From Streptomyces caelestis (GTDB lineage Bacteria; Actinomycetota; Actinomycetes; Streptomycetales; Streptomycetaceae), in the NCBI RefSeq assembly GCF_001279005.1, contig NZ_LGCN01000194.1:1-64000 (forward strand): 64,000 nt of DNA. Direction: 5' to 3'. The position numbers and the translations under genes were made by a program. Shown one piece after another: positions 1-8,785 of this stretch (the first letter of the stretch is position 1; each line of letters begins with the position of its first letter). The notes beneath the pieces are model-generated. The model ran no database searches and had not been told where the DNA came from. It worked only from the letters and a program-made list of their open reading frames with translations.

Positions 1-122
1 GATGTCTCCACGAGGATGGCCCGGCCGGCGTGCCGTCAGCCTCCGTCAGCCGACTGACATCCGGCCGACGGCTCGCTCACGTCAGTACCGGGGCAGTGCT
101 GGGACCCGACCGGCGGCTCTCA
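1..122. repeat. Direct repeat copy 1 with GTCAG palindrome
   Basis: This stretch matches 7064-7185 in the same orientation with about seven mismatches over 122 bases. Both copies contain the palindrome GTCAGCCGACTGAC and a further GTCAGT box about 20 bases on. Copy 1 also has an extra upstream GTCAG. Copy 2 lies directly upstream of the minus-strand aldehyde dehydrogenase. Copy 1 lies just past the LuxR gene stop and would sit upstream of any minus-strand gene to the left of the window. I infer a duplicated promoter/operator region. The left boundary is unknown because the window begins here. Confidence 0.85.
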
Positions 123-2903
123 CCGCCGGGCGGCCGGAGGCTCGGGAGGCAGCGCCTCCAGAGCGTCGCGGAGCCCGGCCCGCGACGTGACCCCCAGCTT
201 CGGGAACACACGGTAGAGATGCGACGACACGGTCCGCGGCGAGAGGAACAGACGTGACGCGATCTGCGGGTTCGACAGCCCCGTCGCCGCCAGCCTGGCG
301 ACCTCCAGCTCCTGCGGGGTGAGGGCCTCACCGGCCTTGCCCCGGCCGGCCCGCGTCAGCCCGGTGGCGCGGAGCTCCGCCGTGGCCCGGGCCTCCCACG
401 AACGGGCCCCGAGCTCCTCGAAGCGGCCGCGGGCGGCGGCCAGCTGCACCCGCGCGTCGCGGTTGAGCCCCTGACGGCGCAGCCCCTCGCCGTACGCCAG
501 ATGAGCACGGCCGACCTCGAAGGGCCACTGCCCGACGCCCGGCAGTCCGAGCGCCTCCTCGAAGCACCGGACCATGTCCTCGGCAGCCGATGTCATCGCC
601 GTGACCGTGGCCGAACTCAGCGCGAACCGCGACGAGAGGTGACCGACACCGGCCTCGCGCAGCGCGTCCGCGTGCCGCCGCGCCTCCGCGTGCCGCCCGG
701 TGCGCACGGCGGCCTCGACGAGGTCCGGCGCGGACCACACGGCCTCGGGGCTGAACGGCGGCAGCACACCGGGGGCGCAGATCGCCGTGGCGTGCCGGAA
801 GGCCGTCTCGAAGTCGGCGGCGCCGAGGGCCGCCCGGGCCGCCGCCTGGTGGGCGCAGTTCTCCAACCGCCGCAGGCCCCTGGGCCCCGACCAGCCCCAG
901 ATGTCCTCGCAGTGCTCCCGGCACGCGTCGAGGTCGCCGCGCTGGGCCGCGGCCATCGCGGCGACGTAGTGCCCCACCTGGGCGAACAGGTGGTACCCCG
1001 TCTCCTCGGACAGTGCGACGAGCTCGTCCGCGGCGTCGGCCGACGCCTGCCACCGGCCGACGTACAAGTCGTCCAGGGCGACGAACATCAGGGCCGGCAT
1101 GCTCGAGCCCACCGCGCCGCCCTCGCGTATGACCCGGGACACGGCCTCGCGACAGCCCGGCAGCCGGTCGAGGTACGAGGCGGTCAGGGCGGTGCGGATG
1201 ACCACGTCGGCGTCACTCTGGTCCCGCAGCCGCGCGATCTCCTCGTCCAGGCGGCGCAGCATGCCGTCGGTGACGGAGCCGAGGCCGTGGTGGACGCGCC
1301 CCAGCGACGCCGCGGCGGCGGGCGCCGCCTCGGGGAACCGGGCGAGCACGTCGACCAGGGGCCGCCAGTGCTCGGGCCGGCCCGAGTACTGGCTGGCGAG
1401 GGTGAGGGTGAACAGCGCGGTCTCCAGCTCCTCATGCGGCGGGCCGGGCATCACCGGGGCCTGCTCGACCGCCTCCATCAGGAGTGCGTGGGCCGTATCG
1501 GCGTCGCCTTCCGTGACGAGCACCAGGAAGCCGGCCGTCGCGGCCGCCGAGAGCGACCGGGCCGCCGGATTGCCCTCGACCTCACGCATGATCTCGTGGC
1601 TGACCTCCAGATGGCCCGCCACCCAGGCAGCGGCATAGGCGGCCTGCGAAAGGCGGCGCCTGCGGTCCGCTCGGTCGGGGCTCAGCTCGGCCGCGCGCCG
1701 CAATCTCGCTATCGCGCCGTCGGCGTCACCGCGCCGCAGGCTGCTCCGGGCCGCCGACTCCACGACGGCGGCTACCGCCTCGTCGGGCGCCGTCGTGGCT
1801 CTCGCGAGGTGATCACCGCGCCGCTCGGGCTGGCCGGCCAGCGCGTCGGCCAGCCGGCGGTGGGCGCCGCGCCGCTGTTCACCGGTGGAACCGTCGACCA
1901 CCGCGGACCTGACCAGCGGATGCCTGAAGCGCACCGCGCGGCCGTTCTCCGTGACCATGACCAGGTGGTCACGCTCCGCGGGAGCGAGTTCCCCCAGGCT
2001 GCCCGGCCCGCCGGCCGCCTCAAGGACGCCGATGTCGCCGGAGCCCTCCAGAGCCGCGAGCAGCAGCAGGTCGCGGGTGCTCCGCGGCAGTCGTCCGACG
2101 CGGGCGCCGTACAGAGCGCGGACATCCCGCCCCGGGCCGCTCACCCACCCCGACCCTTGGCCGTGTTGGTCGCCGGACACCCCGGTGGACCCGGCGAACT
2201 CGAGCAGCGCCAGGGGATTTCCCTGCGCCTCGTGGGCCACGGTGGAAAGAACCCGGCGGGGAAGGTGAGCAAAGCGTCGGGACAGCAGCCGCAGGGCGTC
2301 CGCGTCACCCAGCGGCGCGACCTCGAGCTCCGACAGACCGGTGGACCGGAAGGATTCGCCGGACTCCGCCCGCTGCGCTCCGAGCAGCCCGATGCGGCGG
2401 CCCCCGAGTCTTCTGGCGACGAAACCCACCGCGGCCCGGCTCGCCTGGTCGACGACATGAAGGTCATCGACCACGAGGAGCAACGGCCGCTCCTTCGCGG
2501 CCTCGTCGAACAGGGACAGTGCCGCGTTCAGGACGGCGATCCGGCTCGGCGCGGGACCGGCGCCGAGACCGAGGGCGACCTCGAGGGCCTCCCGCATGGA
2601 ACGCGGCAGACGACCGAGCTCGTCCGGCAGCGAGCCGACGAGCTGATGGAGCCCCGCGAAGCTGATGTCCGTCTCGTACTCGACACCGCTCCCGCGGACG
2701 ACCCGCACTCCCTTCGCCACCGCCAGCTCGGCGGTCGCGTCCAGGAGCGCCGTCTTCCCCACGCCCGGATCACCGGTGAGCAGCAGGACGGCTCCGTCCA
2801 TTCCGGCCGTGTCCAGGAACGCCGCAAGCTCGGCGAGCTCGCCCTCCCGGCCGACCAGCCCGGTCGGGCCGACGCCCATGCCTGTCCCTGACTTCGCCCA
2901 CAT
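120..2903 (-). CDS. LuxR-family transcriptional regulator with AAA ATPase domain (LAL type)
   Basis: This is a 927-residue large ATP-binding LuxR regulator. The Walker A motif GDPGVGKT is at about residues 44-51 and Walker B LLLVVDDLH at about 141-149. A long TPR-like helical middle follows. A C-terminal LuxR helix-turn-helix covers about residues 860-920 (LTPQELEVARLAATGLSN). The start chosen is the ATG at 2903, just before the conserved VGRE opening; a second ATG lies at 2879. The frame stays open upstream to 3383, but that part has no recognisable N-terminus. Proteins of this family are usually cytoplasmic activators of nearby catabolic or biosynthetic genes. Its likely targets here are the genes behind the two GTCAG repeats, which is inference. 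Confidence 0.9.
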   Translation of the reverse strand: MWAKSGTGMGVGPTGLVGREGELAELAAFLDTAGMDGAVLLLTGDPGVGKTALLDATAELAVAKGVRVVRGSGVEYETDISFAGLHQLVGSLPDELGRLPRSMREALEVALGLGAGPAPSRIAVLNAALSLFDEAAKERPLLLVVDDLHVVDQASRAAVGFVARRLGGRRIGLLGAQRAESGESFRSTGLSELEVAPLGDADALRLLSRRFAHLPRRVLSTVAHEAQGNPLALLEFAGSTGVSGDQHGQGSGWVSGPGRDVRALYGARVGRLPRSTRDLLLLAALEGSGDIGVLEAAGGPGSLGELAPAERDHLVMVTENGRAVRFRHPLVRSAVVDGSTGEQRRGAHRRLADALAGQPERRGDHLARATTAPDEAVAAVVESAARSSLRRGDADGAIARLRRAAELSPDRADRRRRLSQAAYAAAWVAGHLEVSHEIMREVEGNPAARSLSAAATAGFLVLVTEGDADTAHALLMEAVEQAPVMPGPPHEELETALFTLTLASQYSGRPEHWRPLVDVLARFPEAAPAAAASLGRVHHGLGSVTDGMLRRLDEEIARLRDQSDADVVIRTALTASYLDRLPGCREAVSRVIREGGAVGSSMPALMFVALDDLYVGRWQASADAADELVALSEETGYHLFAQVGHYVAAMAAAQRGDLDACREHCEDIWGWSGPRGLRRLENCAHQAAARAALGAADFETAFRHATAICAPGVLPPFSPEAVWSAPDLVEAAVRTGRHAEARRHADALREAGVGHLSSRFALSSATVTAMTSAAEDMVRCFEEALGLPGVGQWPFEVGRAHLAYGEGLRRQGLNRDARVQLAAARGRFEELGARSWEARATAELRATGLTRAGRGKAGEALTPQELEVARLAATGLSNPQIASRLFLSPRTVSSHLYRVFPKLGVTSRAGLRDALEALPPEPPAARR

Positions 2904-3440
2904 CCGCCGCGTCCCTCGTCCTGCCTCGCGAAGCAGTCGAAACACTAGCCACGCACCTGACCAGGAAGTATTGCACCCACCGGCAAACGGAGCCTGAAGC
3001 CATCGGCTTCGCCGACACCCGCAGCTCCCGAACGAAGATCCTGCAGAACACCCGTCGGGCGCTGCAGCCCCACCGCAACGGCAGCACCAAGGGCAGTCAG
3101 CCTTCCCGGGGAGCCCTTCGAGTTGGCTGATGACGGTGATGTGGGTGGCGTCGACGTCGGCGGCCGCAGCGGCGTTGGGGACCTTGGTGGTCTCGGCTCC
3201 GTCGATGAGTGCGCGACCCACTGGGCGGTGCCCACAGCGCGTACGGTCGCGTGGGGCACCGCGTCCGCGCCCCGCCGTGAGGACGTTGTCCAGGGCCGGC
3301 GGGTTCGCGGTGCCGAGCGGGTGCGTCCCCGTCGTCGGCGTGAACAACGTGTCGCCGTCGTCGAGCAGGTGCACCGGGCGCACGGCACGGGCGCCGTCGT
3401 ACGCCGTGCCGGCCAGGTTCCCGCGGCGGCGAGGGTTCCC
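2904..3440. other. Intergenic stretch with no clear gene
   Basis: These 537 bases lie between the LuxR start and the LtrA stop. On the minus strand the LuxR frame stays open through most of it and has coding-like base composition, but I recognise no family, and the text near 2930-3060 does not look like protein. It may be the remains of a gene lost between the two neighbours. No RNA gene, terminator or convincing promoter was seen. Confidence 0.4.
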
Positions 3441-4682
3441 TCACAGAACTGGCACCGCGACGCCTTCCTCGCCCCTCCCGCGCTCCGGGCTCGCCCCGAG
3501 CGCCGTCAGCGTCACCCCGGCCGCCACCGCCAGCGCCGCCACCAGCCCCGCCGCGAGCACCGCCCAGTGACCCAGGAACGTACAGACGACCACCAGCAGC
3601 GCCGTGGCCGGCAGCACCGACTGCTGGGCGATCCCCACCTTGTAGAAGCGCGAGTGCAGCGCCCACACCGTGAGCAGGAACAGCGCTGTCGGCAGCGTCA
3701 CCGCCGCCGACGCCGACAGCGCCGAAAGGTGCGTCTTGCCCACCGCCTGCTCCACCGCCACCTCCAGGCCGGCCCCGATCGCGGCACCCGAGACGAAGAT
3801 CAGGTAATGGCCGTAGCCCCAGAGGAAGGACTGCCGGTTGGACCGGAGGTGCCCGTGGATGGGGACCGCGAAGTACACCCACCAGGCGGCGAAGATGATC
3901 AGCAGTCCGCCGGCGGCGATGGGCAGCAACTCACCCAGGGCCTCGTGCTCGTCGATCCCCGACTTCACGGCGACGGTGGCCGCCGCGATGGTCTCGCCGA
4001 GCACGATGAGCGTGAGCAGGCCGTACCGTTCGGCGATGTGGTGGGGGTGCCACGGCGTGGGGTGGGCCCGCTCCGCATACAGCGGTACGGCCATCTCCAG
4101 CAGCGCCATCACCAGGAAGGCCCACGGGCGGCCGGCCTCCGGCAGGGCCAGTAGCCCCAGCCAGCCGATCCGGCACAGCCCGATGGCGTACCGCAGCGCC
4201 ATCGTCCGCTCGGGGCCCCGGCTCGACCGCGCCACGCGCAGCCACTGCGCCGTCATGGCGAGCCGCATGATGACATAGCCCAGGACGACGACCAGGTACG
4301 CGTGTTCCTCGAACGCCTGGGAGACGCCTGCCGTCAGGACGAGCACGCCGGCTGTCTGGATCAGCGTGACGATCCGGTACAGCACGTCGTCGTTGTCGTA
4401 AGCCGAGGCGAACCACGTGAAGTTCATCCACGCCCACCAGATGGCGAAGAAGATCATCAAGTAGTTGAGGATCCCCTCGCCCGTGTGTCCCTCGACCATG
4501 GCGTGCACCAACTGGGCGCCTGCCTGGGCCAGGGCCACGATGAAGCACAGGTCGAAGAAGAGCTCCAGTGAGGAGACGCCGCGGTGGGTCTCGTCGCGGC
4601 CTCGCGCCGTGAGCCTGCGCAGTGGTCTGTGGTGTGCGGGCGCCGCGGAGCACACCGGCGGCGGAGCCGGGCTGCTTGTCAT
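3441..4682 (-). CDS. ltrA: Low temperature requirement A (LtrA) family membrane protein
   Basis: This is a 413-residue polytopic membrane protein. The family signature near the N-terminus is ELFFDLCFIVALAQ (about residues 39-52). It is followed by some ten to twelve hydrophobic segments, including a WWAWMNFTWFASAYD stretch and an ERYGLLTLIVLGE motif typical of LtrA. The biochemical role of LtrA proteins is not established; the name comes from a cold-growth phenotype in Listeria. The ATG at 4682 overlaps the stop of the upstream small membrane gene as ATGA, so the two are probably translationally coupled. The reading frame also runs on upstream to 5504 through a relic of an unrelated dehydrogenase, but the true start is the coupled ATG. 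Confidence 0.9.
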   Translation of the reverse strand: MTSSPAPPPVCSAAPAHHRPLRRLTARGRDETHRGVSSLELFFDLCFIVALAQAGAQLVHAMVEGHTGEGILNYLMIFFAIWWAWMNFTWFASAYDNDDVLYRIVTLIQTAGVLVLTAGVSQAFEEHAYLVVVLGYVIMRLAMTAQWLRVARSSRGPERTMALRYAIGLCRIGWLGLLALPEAGRPWAFLVMALLEMAVPLYAERAHPTPWHPHHIAERYGLLTLIVLGETIAAATVAVKSGIDEHEALGELLPIAAGGLLIIFAAWWVYFAVPIHGHLRSNRQSFLWGYGHYLIFVSGAAIGAGLEVAVEQAVGKTHLSALSASAAVTLPTALFLLTVWALHSRFYKVGIAQQSVLPATALLVVVCTFLGHWAVLAAGLVAALAVAAGVTLTALGASPERGRGEEGVAVPVL

Positions 4683-5038
4683 CTGGTGAGCCAAGCTCCG
4701 AAGTACCGCTGCAGTCGGGGATTGATCTGCCAGACCATCGCTGCTGCCGCCGCCGGGACGAGTACGGCGAGTCGCACCGGCAGGTACAGATCCTCCAGAA
4801 CAGGATTCGTGGCCAGGCCCAGCAGGACGATGGTGGGGTAGATACCGCACACGGTGAGGAGCCACAGCTTCCAACGCCGGACGGCGGCCGGAACGGTGGG
4901 GCCGAGCCGGGGTTCGGCGTTCGCGAACGCGTTCCGGCTCTGCGCCCGGAGCGTGTGCCGGATGTCTGTCACTGCCGGTGGGCTTGGCAGTCCAGGATCG
5001 TCGGCACCGTAGGCATGGGAAACAGTTCTCTCGTTCAT
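4679..5038 (-). CDS. Small two-TM membrane protein resembling the C-terminal part of ABM-type membrane proteins
   Basis: This is a 119-residue protein. The first ~50 residues are polar. Then come two hydrophobic helices around WKLWLLTVCGIYPTIVLLGL and LPVRLAVLVPAAAAAMV, ending in the short tail NPRLQRYFGAWLTR. That arrangement resembles the membrane tail found in some antibiotic-biosynthesis-monooxygenase-like proteins, without the ABM domain. I chose the ATG at 5038 because GGAG lies six bases before it; a GTG at 5050 is also in frame. The stop overlaps the ltrA start (ATGA), so it forms a two-gene operon with ltrA. Its function is unknown; a role as a membrane partner of LtrA is inferred only from the coupling. 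Confidence 0.65.
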   Translation of the reverse strand: MNERTVSHAYGADDPGLPSPPAVTDIRHTLRAQSRNAFANAEPRLGPTVPAAVRRWKLWLLTVCGIYPTIVLLGLATNPVLEDLYLPVRLAVLVPAAAAAMVWQINPRLQRYFGAWLTR

Positions 5039-5087
5039 GGACCACTCCACATCGACATGCTGCGTATCGTTTTGATTCCATCGGTTC

Positions 5088-5504
5088 CTGCGCGACCGAG
5101 GCGATGTCGGCGCTGCGTGATGGGCTGCCCGAGCGCAACGGCGGCAGCAGTTGCCGGGTGATCAGCACAGGGCCCAGATGGTCCACCGCCGGCCGCTGCT
5201 GGTATCCGTCCGCTGACATGCTTCGGATGGTGCCGTTCCAGGTGAAGCCCACACCCGCGTTGTTGACCGGCACGTCGAGGCGACCGTGCCGTGCCGCCAC
5301 TTCGGCCGCGAGTCGCTGGGTCTCGGCCGGAGCGGACAGGTCGGCGATGTAATGCTCGGCCCCGAAACGCTGCGCGATCGGCACCGGTCGCTGCGAGGCA
5401 CGACCGTGCGGAAGCAATTGGTGCACGGCTTGTGCAAGCTCCTCCGCCAAAGCGAGACCAGGACCGTTCGTCGCTCCGGTGATCAGAATCGACGCCTGGC
5501 GCAA
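5088..5504 (-). pseudogene. Relic of a short-chain dehydrogenase/reductase (N-terminal half only)
   Basis: The first ~139 residues match an SDR: the cofactor motif TGATNGPG at residues 10-17, HGRLDV then NNAGVG at 81-86, and an ASVAQ stretch at 135-139. The homology then stops. The YxxxK catalytic segment and the C-terminal half are missing, and the frame continues into unrelated sequence. Compared with my memory of the family, several positions look changed by T-to-C or A-to-G (for example NY to DH and LL to PL). I read it as a truncated, non-functional gene. It could still be translated as a short protein, but that would lack catalytic residues. Confidence 0.75.
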
Positions 5505-5564
5505 CCTTCCCGCGCAGGGGACGGCCCGGTGCCCAGGTGGGCGCCGGGCCAGGTCATGATCCGA

Positions 5565-7022
5565 TCAGTGAGCGGACTGGGTGTGGTCCTGCTCCACGTA
5601 CACCTTGAGGGCCTGGAACTCCTCGATCGCGCGCGGGCCGCACAGGTAGCCGTAACCGCTTCCCTTGACGCCGCCCTCCTCGAAGTCCTCGCTGATGGCT
5701 CCCCAGGTGTTGATCCATACGGTGCCGGTGCGGATGCGCCGGGCGATCCGGCGGGCCTTCATCGAGTCCGAGCTGAACACCGAGGCGGCCAGACCGTAGA
5801 TGGTGGCGTTCGCCTTGGTCACGGCGTCGTCCTCGTCGTCGAAGATCTCGAACGTCTGGACCGGGCCGAAGACCTCTTCCTGCACGATCCGGACGTCGGT
5901 GCGGTCCACCTCGATCAGGCTCGGCCGGTAGAACGCGCCGGCGGCCAGCGGACCGTCGGTGACCACACCGCCGCGCAGCAGTACCGTGCCGTACGAGGTG
6001 GCTTCCTCGACGATCGCGTCCACCCGCTGGGCGGACGCCCGGTCGATCACCGGGCCGAGCTGGGCCTTCTCGTCGTCGCCCGACCCGAGCCGCACCTGCG
6101 CGAGCGCGGCGGTAAGCCGAGTGCGTACCTGGTCGGCGATGTCCCGGTGGACCAGTACACGGGAGCCGGTGCAGCAGAACTGCCCGTTCATCAGCACCAG
6201 CGACTGCACCACGGTGGGGATCACCATGTCCAGATCGGCGTCGGGAAAGATCACCATGGGCGCCTTGCCGCCCAGTTCCAGACCGAGCCGCTTGAGTGTG
6301 GTGGAGGCCGCGGCCGCGATATGGCGCCCGACCGGCGTACTGCCGGTGTAGTTGATCACGTCGACCTTGTCCGAGGAGACCAGGAACGGGGCCCCGGTGT
6401 TGCCGGACTCGGTGAACACGCTGACCACGCCCGCCGGGATCTCCGGGACCGAGGCCAGGACCTGCGCGAAAAGCTCATTGGTCAGTGCCGTCTGAGCCGG
6501 AAGTTTGACCACGACGGTGCAGCCGGCGGCCAGCGCCGGGCCCAGTGCCCGCACGGTCAGCATGATGGGGGAGTTCCAGGGAGAAATGATCCCGGCGACA
6601 CCGAGCGGCTCGGGCACCGAGTGGGTGTACTGGCCGGGTGCCGTCTCGGCGGCGCGCCCGGCGGTCTGGGTGCGCACAGAGGCCGCCGCGTACCGCAGCC
6701 ACCCGACTGCACCGCTGACCTCCCACGTGGTCTCACCCAGCAGTTTGCCGTTCTCCCGGGACAACATGGCCGCGACCTCGGGTACCCGGGCCTCGAGGGC
6801 ATCGGCCAGCCGGCTGAGTGCGGTCGCCCGGAGCGAGGGAGTGCGCGCCCATTCGGTGGTCTCGAACGCGGCGGCGGCTGCGTCCACGGCGGCCGAGGCC
6901 TCTGCCTCGCCACCGTCGTAGTACGAGCCGACGACGGTGCCGTCGGCCGGGTTGACCGATTCCAGAACCGACCCGGAGCCGGTCCACTGTCCGTTGATCC
7001 AGTGCTGCGCGATGGTGTTCAT
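5565..7022 (-). CDS. NAD(P)-dependent aldehyde dehydrogenase
   Basis: A 485-residue cytoplasmic aldehyde dehydrogenase that oxidises an aldehyde to the acid. Family landmarks are all present: the Asn of PWNSP (N150), the coenzyme-site stretch NYTGSTPVG (about 224-232), the general-base Glu in LELGGK (E249), and the nucleophile in GQFCCTG (C283), followed by EEVFGP. Length is normal. The ATG at 7022 has GAGGAA eight bases before it; the frame extends to 7091 but without a ribosome site. The substrate cannot be read from sequence. Its upstream region is copy 2 of the 122-base direct repeat with GTCAG palindromes, which suggests regulation by a factor that also controls whatever lies left of the window. 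Confidence 0.93.
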   Translation of the reverse strand: MNTIAQHWINGQWTGSGSVLESVNPADGTVVGSYYDGGEAEASAAVDAAAAAFETTEWARTPSLRATALSRLADALEARVPEVAAMLSRENGKLLGETTWEVSGAVGWLRYAAASVRTQTAGRAAETAPGQYTHSVPEPLGVAGIISPWNSPIMLTVRALGPALAAGCTVVVKLPAQTALTNELFAQVLASVPEIPAGVVSVFTESGNTGAPFLVSSDKVDVINYTGSTPVGRHIAAAASTTLKRLGLELGGKAPMVIFPDADLDMVIPTVVQSLVLMNGQFCCTGSRVLVHRDIADQVRTRLTAALAQVRLGSGDDEKAQLGPVIDRASAQRVDAIVEEATSYGTVLLRGGVVTDGPLAAGAFYRPSLIEVDRTDVRIVQEEVFGPVQTFEIFDDEDDAVTKANATIYGLAASVFSSDSMKARRIARRIRTGTVWINTWGAISEDFEEGGVKGSGYGYLCGPRAIEEFQALKVYVEQDHTQSAH

Positions 7023-7063
7023 GGTCCGTTCCTCGTGGTAACGCCCGGGTACCGGGCGGATTC

Positions 7064-7185
7064 GATGTCTCCACGAGAATGGCTCGGCCACCGTGCCGAC
7101 AGCCTCCGTCAGCCGACTGACATCCGGCCGACGGCTCGCTCACGTCAGTACCGGGGCAGTGCTGGGACTCGACCGGTGGCTCTCA
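7064..7185. repeat. Direct repeat copy 2, upstream of the aldehyde dehydrogenase
   Basis: This is the second copy of the 1-122 repeat. It ends about 42 bases upstream of the aldehyde dehydrogenase start on the minus strand. The palindrome GTCAGCCGACTGAC is unchanged between the copies, as is the later GTCAGT, while the mismatches fall mostly in the gene-proximal third. Conservation of the palindrome while the surroundings drift suggests it is an operator. The second boundary coincides with the start of the IS-associated ORF region at about 7190. Confidence 0.85.
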
Positions 7186-7192
7186 GTGGACG

Positions 7193-7591
7193 TCAAGTCC
7201 GCTTCTGGTAGCGGCCTCGTCCGGGTTGAGTGAGGAAGCCTTGGCGGGTGAGGCGTCCGAGGCGGCTGCGGGTGATGTCGACGGATGCCTCGTCGGTGGG
7301 CATGCCGAGGCGTTCGTGCGGTTCATGGGCTCGGAACTCTTGATCGGGATGCTGGTCGAAGGTGTTCACGATGGCCTGGTGGGCGGTGTTCGTCTCGGGC
7401 GGTGCGGGTTGGCCTGAAGCCGGTGCGAGTTCGGCGATGACCTTCCAGGTGGTGACCAGGTTCGCGAGTCGTGCTTCGGTCTTGGCCAGGGCGGCGGTCA
7501 AGTGCTGGATCCGATCACGCAGTTCGTCGGCACGGGCTGCGGTCTTGTCCTGCTGGGCCTGGAGGTCGGCCAGGAGCTCGATGACGCTCAC
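7193..7591 (-). CDS. IS-associated coiled-coil protein
   Basis: A 132-residue protein. Residues 1-50 form a probable coiled coil (ELLADLQAQQDKTAARADEL onward). A Pro-rich linker follows, then a C-terminal winged-helix-like stretch (SRLGRLTRQGFLTQPGRGRY). The GTG start at 7591 overlaps the stop of the transposase remnant as GTGA, so this is the second ORF of that insertion sequence. I recall similar small ORFs beside IS5-type transposases in streptomycetes, but the function is unknown. It looks intact although its transposase is not. Confidence 0.6.
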   Translation of the reverse strand: MSVIELLADLQAQQDKTAARADELRDRIQHLTAALAKTEARLANLVTTWKVIAELAPASGQPAPPETNTAHQAIVNTFDQHPDQEFRAHEPHERLGMPTDEASVDITRSRLGRLTRQGFLTQPGRGRYQKRT

Positions 7592-7860
7592 GTGGCCGGT
7601 CCGAGGGTGTCGCGCCAGGCCGGACTCGGTGTGGTGAGGCGGCGGGTCATGTTCGCGATCGAGGCCCAGTGGATGCGCGAGGCGGACGTGTCGGGCCGGT
7701 GATCGTACTCGCGGGCCGGTCTGCGGTGCAGCATCGACGTGCCGTTGACCTGCTCCACGATCCACCTCTTCGGTTGCGGGACGAAGCCGCTGCCCTGGTC
7801 GGCCGGGTTGGTTGCGGCGGACGACTGCGACGTCGGTGTCCAACAACGCGCCAGGAGGCA
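7588..7860 (-). pseudogene. IS5-type transposase remnant (C-terminal end, frameshifted)
   Basis: The minus strand encodes the end of a DDE transposase: FVPQPKRWIVEQVNG contains the final acidic residue, followed by MLHRRPAREYDHRPDTSAS and a typical SRIHWASIANMTRRLT-like tail. Just upstream the homologous text LLDTDVAVVRRN is in another frame, so there is a frameshift near 7800. The rest of the transposase is missing because at about 7860 the sequence switches to a plus-strand transposase relic. Confidence 0.75.
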
Positions 7861-7865
7861 TCGAA

Positions 7866-8030
7866 TCCTCCCAACGCCTCGGCCGTCACCGTTGGACCGT
7901 GGAGCGCACGGTGGCATGACTGTCCGGGTGCCGCCGTCTGCACCGCCGATACGGGCGCAAGGACGAACGCTTCCTGGCCTTCGCCGACAACGCCGCCGCT
8001 CTGATCTGCTATCGCAGGCTGGCAGCCTGA
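7866..8030 (+). pseudogene. IS5-type transposase C-terminal relic with an in-frame stop
   Basis: The plus strand reads GRHRWTVERTVA, then a TGA at 7917 where homologues have Trp, then LSGCRRLHRRYGRKDERF and LAFADNAAALICYRRLAA, with a natural stop at 8028-8030. This is the C-terminal end of an IS5-family transposase, including the final Glu region. Only about 55 codons remain. A TGG-to-TGA change would explain the internal stop. It faces the minus-strand relic at 7588-7860, so one IS probably landed in or next to the other. Confidence 0.75.
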
Positions 8031-8094
8031 CCGGCGAGACCTCCGCGCTGGGATGATCCTGTCGCAAAGACGACACAAGCCAGCGAGGAACGCC

Positions 8095-8694
8095 ATGACC
8101 GACTACCTGGCCGCCGCCATGGCGATGCTCGGCCCGGCCCGGAACCGTTACGCGGACCCCTCCGCCTGGGACCGGCTCCACGCAGAACGCGGCATCCGGC
8201 TGCCGACCGACTATCAGACCCTCGTGGACGCATACGCTCCCATCCAGCCCAACGGCCACCTGTACCCGCACCACCCCGCGACCGAACGCTGGAATCCGGG
8301 CCAGGACATACAGGACGCCATCCGTGCTTGGTCCGAGGTCTCCTGGGACGACCTCGACCCGGACGAGGACCCTCGCCTGCTGTTCGGCCTCACGGAGTTG
8401 AGCTTCGGCACCCGCAACGGGCTGTGGCCGATCGCGAGCACCGACCGAGGCGAGACGCTGTTCCTCGTGGCTGCGGACGATGCGGCCCCTGGGCTCCTGG
8501 CTGAAGACGGCGAAGGCAGCTGGGCTCGGTTCGAAATGAGCTTCGCAGAATGGCTCTACCGCTACCTCATCGGCGAAGACATGACTGGCCCCCATACCTT
8601 TGCCTTCTACCCCGGCCCGGTACAGCTGTGCCGACTTCCGATGACCGCTGACGAACGCCCGGAGCCATGGAACGGGCCGGACCGCGGTATGTGA
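8095..8694 (+). CDS. SUKH/SMI1-KNR4-like protein
   Basis: A 199-residue soluble protein. The pattern W..LHAERGIRLPTDYQTLVDAY at about residues 23-44 resembles the SUKH (SMI1/KNR4) signature of a Gly-x-x-Leu-Pro-x-Asp/Glu-Tyr turn. The remainder has the alternating acidic, aromatic pattern usual for the fold, and ends FAEWLYRYLIG. The ATG at 8095 follows GAGGAA. Many SUKH proteins are immunity proteins of polymorphic toxin systems. No toxin gene is beside it, so it may be an orphan left by the insertion-sequence activity on its left. Confidence 0.6.
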   Translation: MTDYLAAAMAMLGPARNRYADPSAWDRLHAERGIRLPTDYQTLVDAYAPIQPNGHLYPHHPATERWNPGQDIQDAIRAWSEVSWDDLDPDEDPRLLFGLTELSFGTRNGLWPIASTDRGETLFLVAADDAAPGLLAEDGEGSWARFEMSFAEWLYRYLIGEDMTGPHTFAFYPGPVQLCRLPMTADERPEPWNGPDRGM

Positions 8695-8785
8695 CCCTCC
8701 ACGCCACGGCAGCCGCAGGCTGCCCTCCCAACCTCCCGGAGAACCGAACGAGACGATCTCCTGTCCCTGTCCGCTCATGCTGTGG

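Noticed and set aside
501..2891. Long plus-strand open frame opposite the LuxR gene
   Set aside because: It is an antisense shadow created by high third-position GC; the minus-strand protein has clear domains.
2904..3383. N-terminal extension of the LuxR regulator
   Set aside because: The frame is open, but family proteins begin right at the VGRE segment, and the added text has no domain or ribosome site.
3441..5504. A real SDR-LtrA fusion protein (687 codons open)
   Set aside because: The SDR part lacks its catalytic half, the linking text is not protein-like, and ltrA has its own coupled start at 4682.
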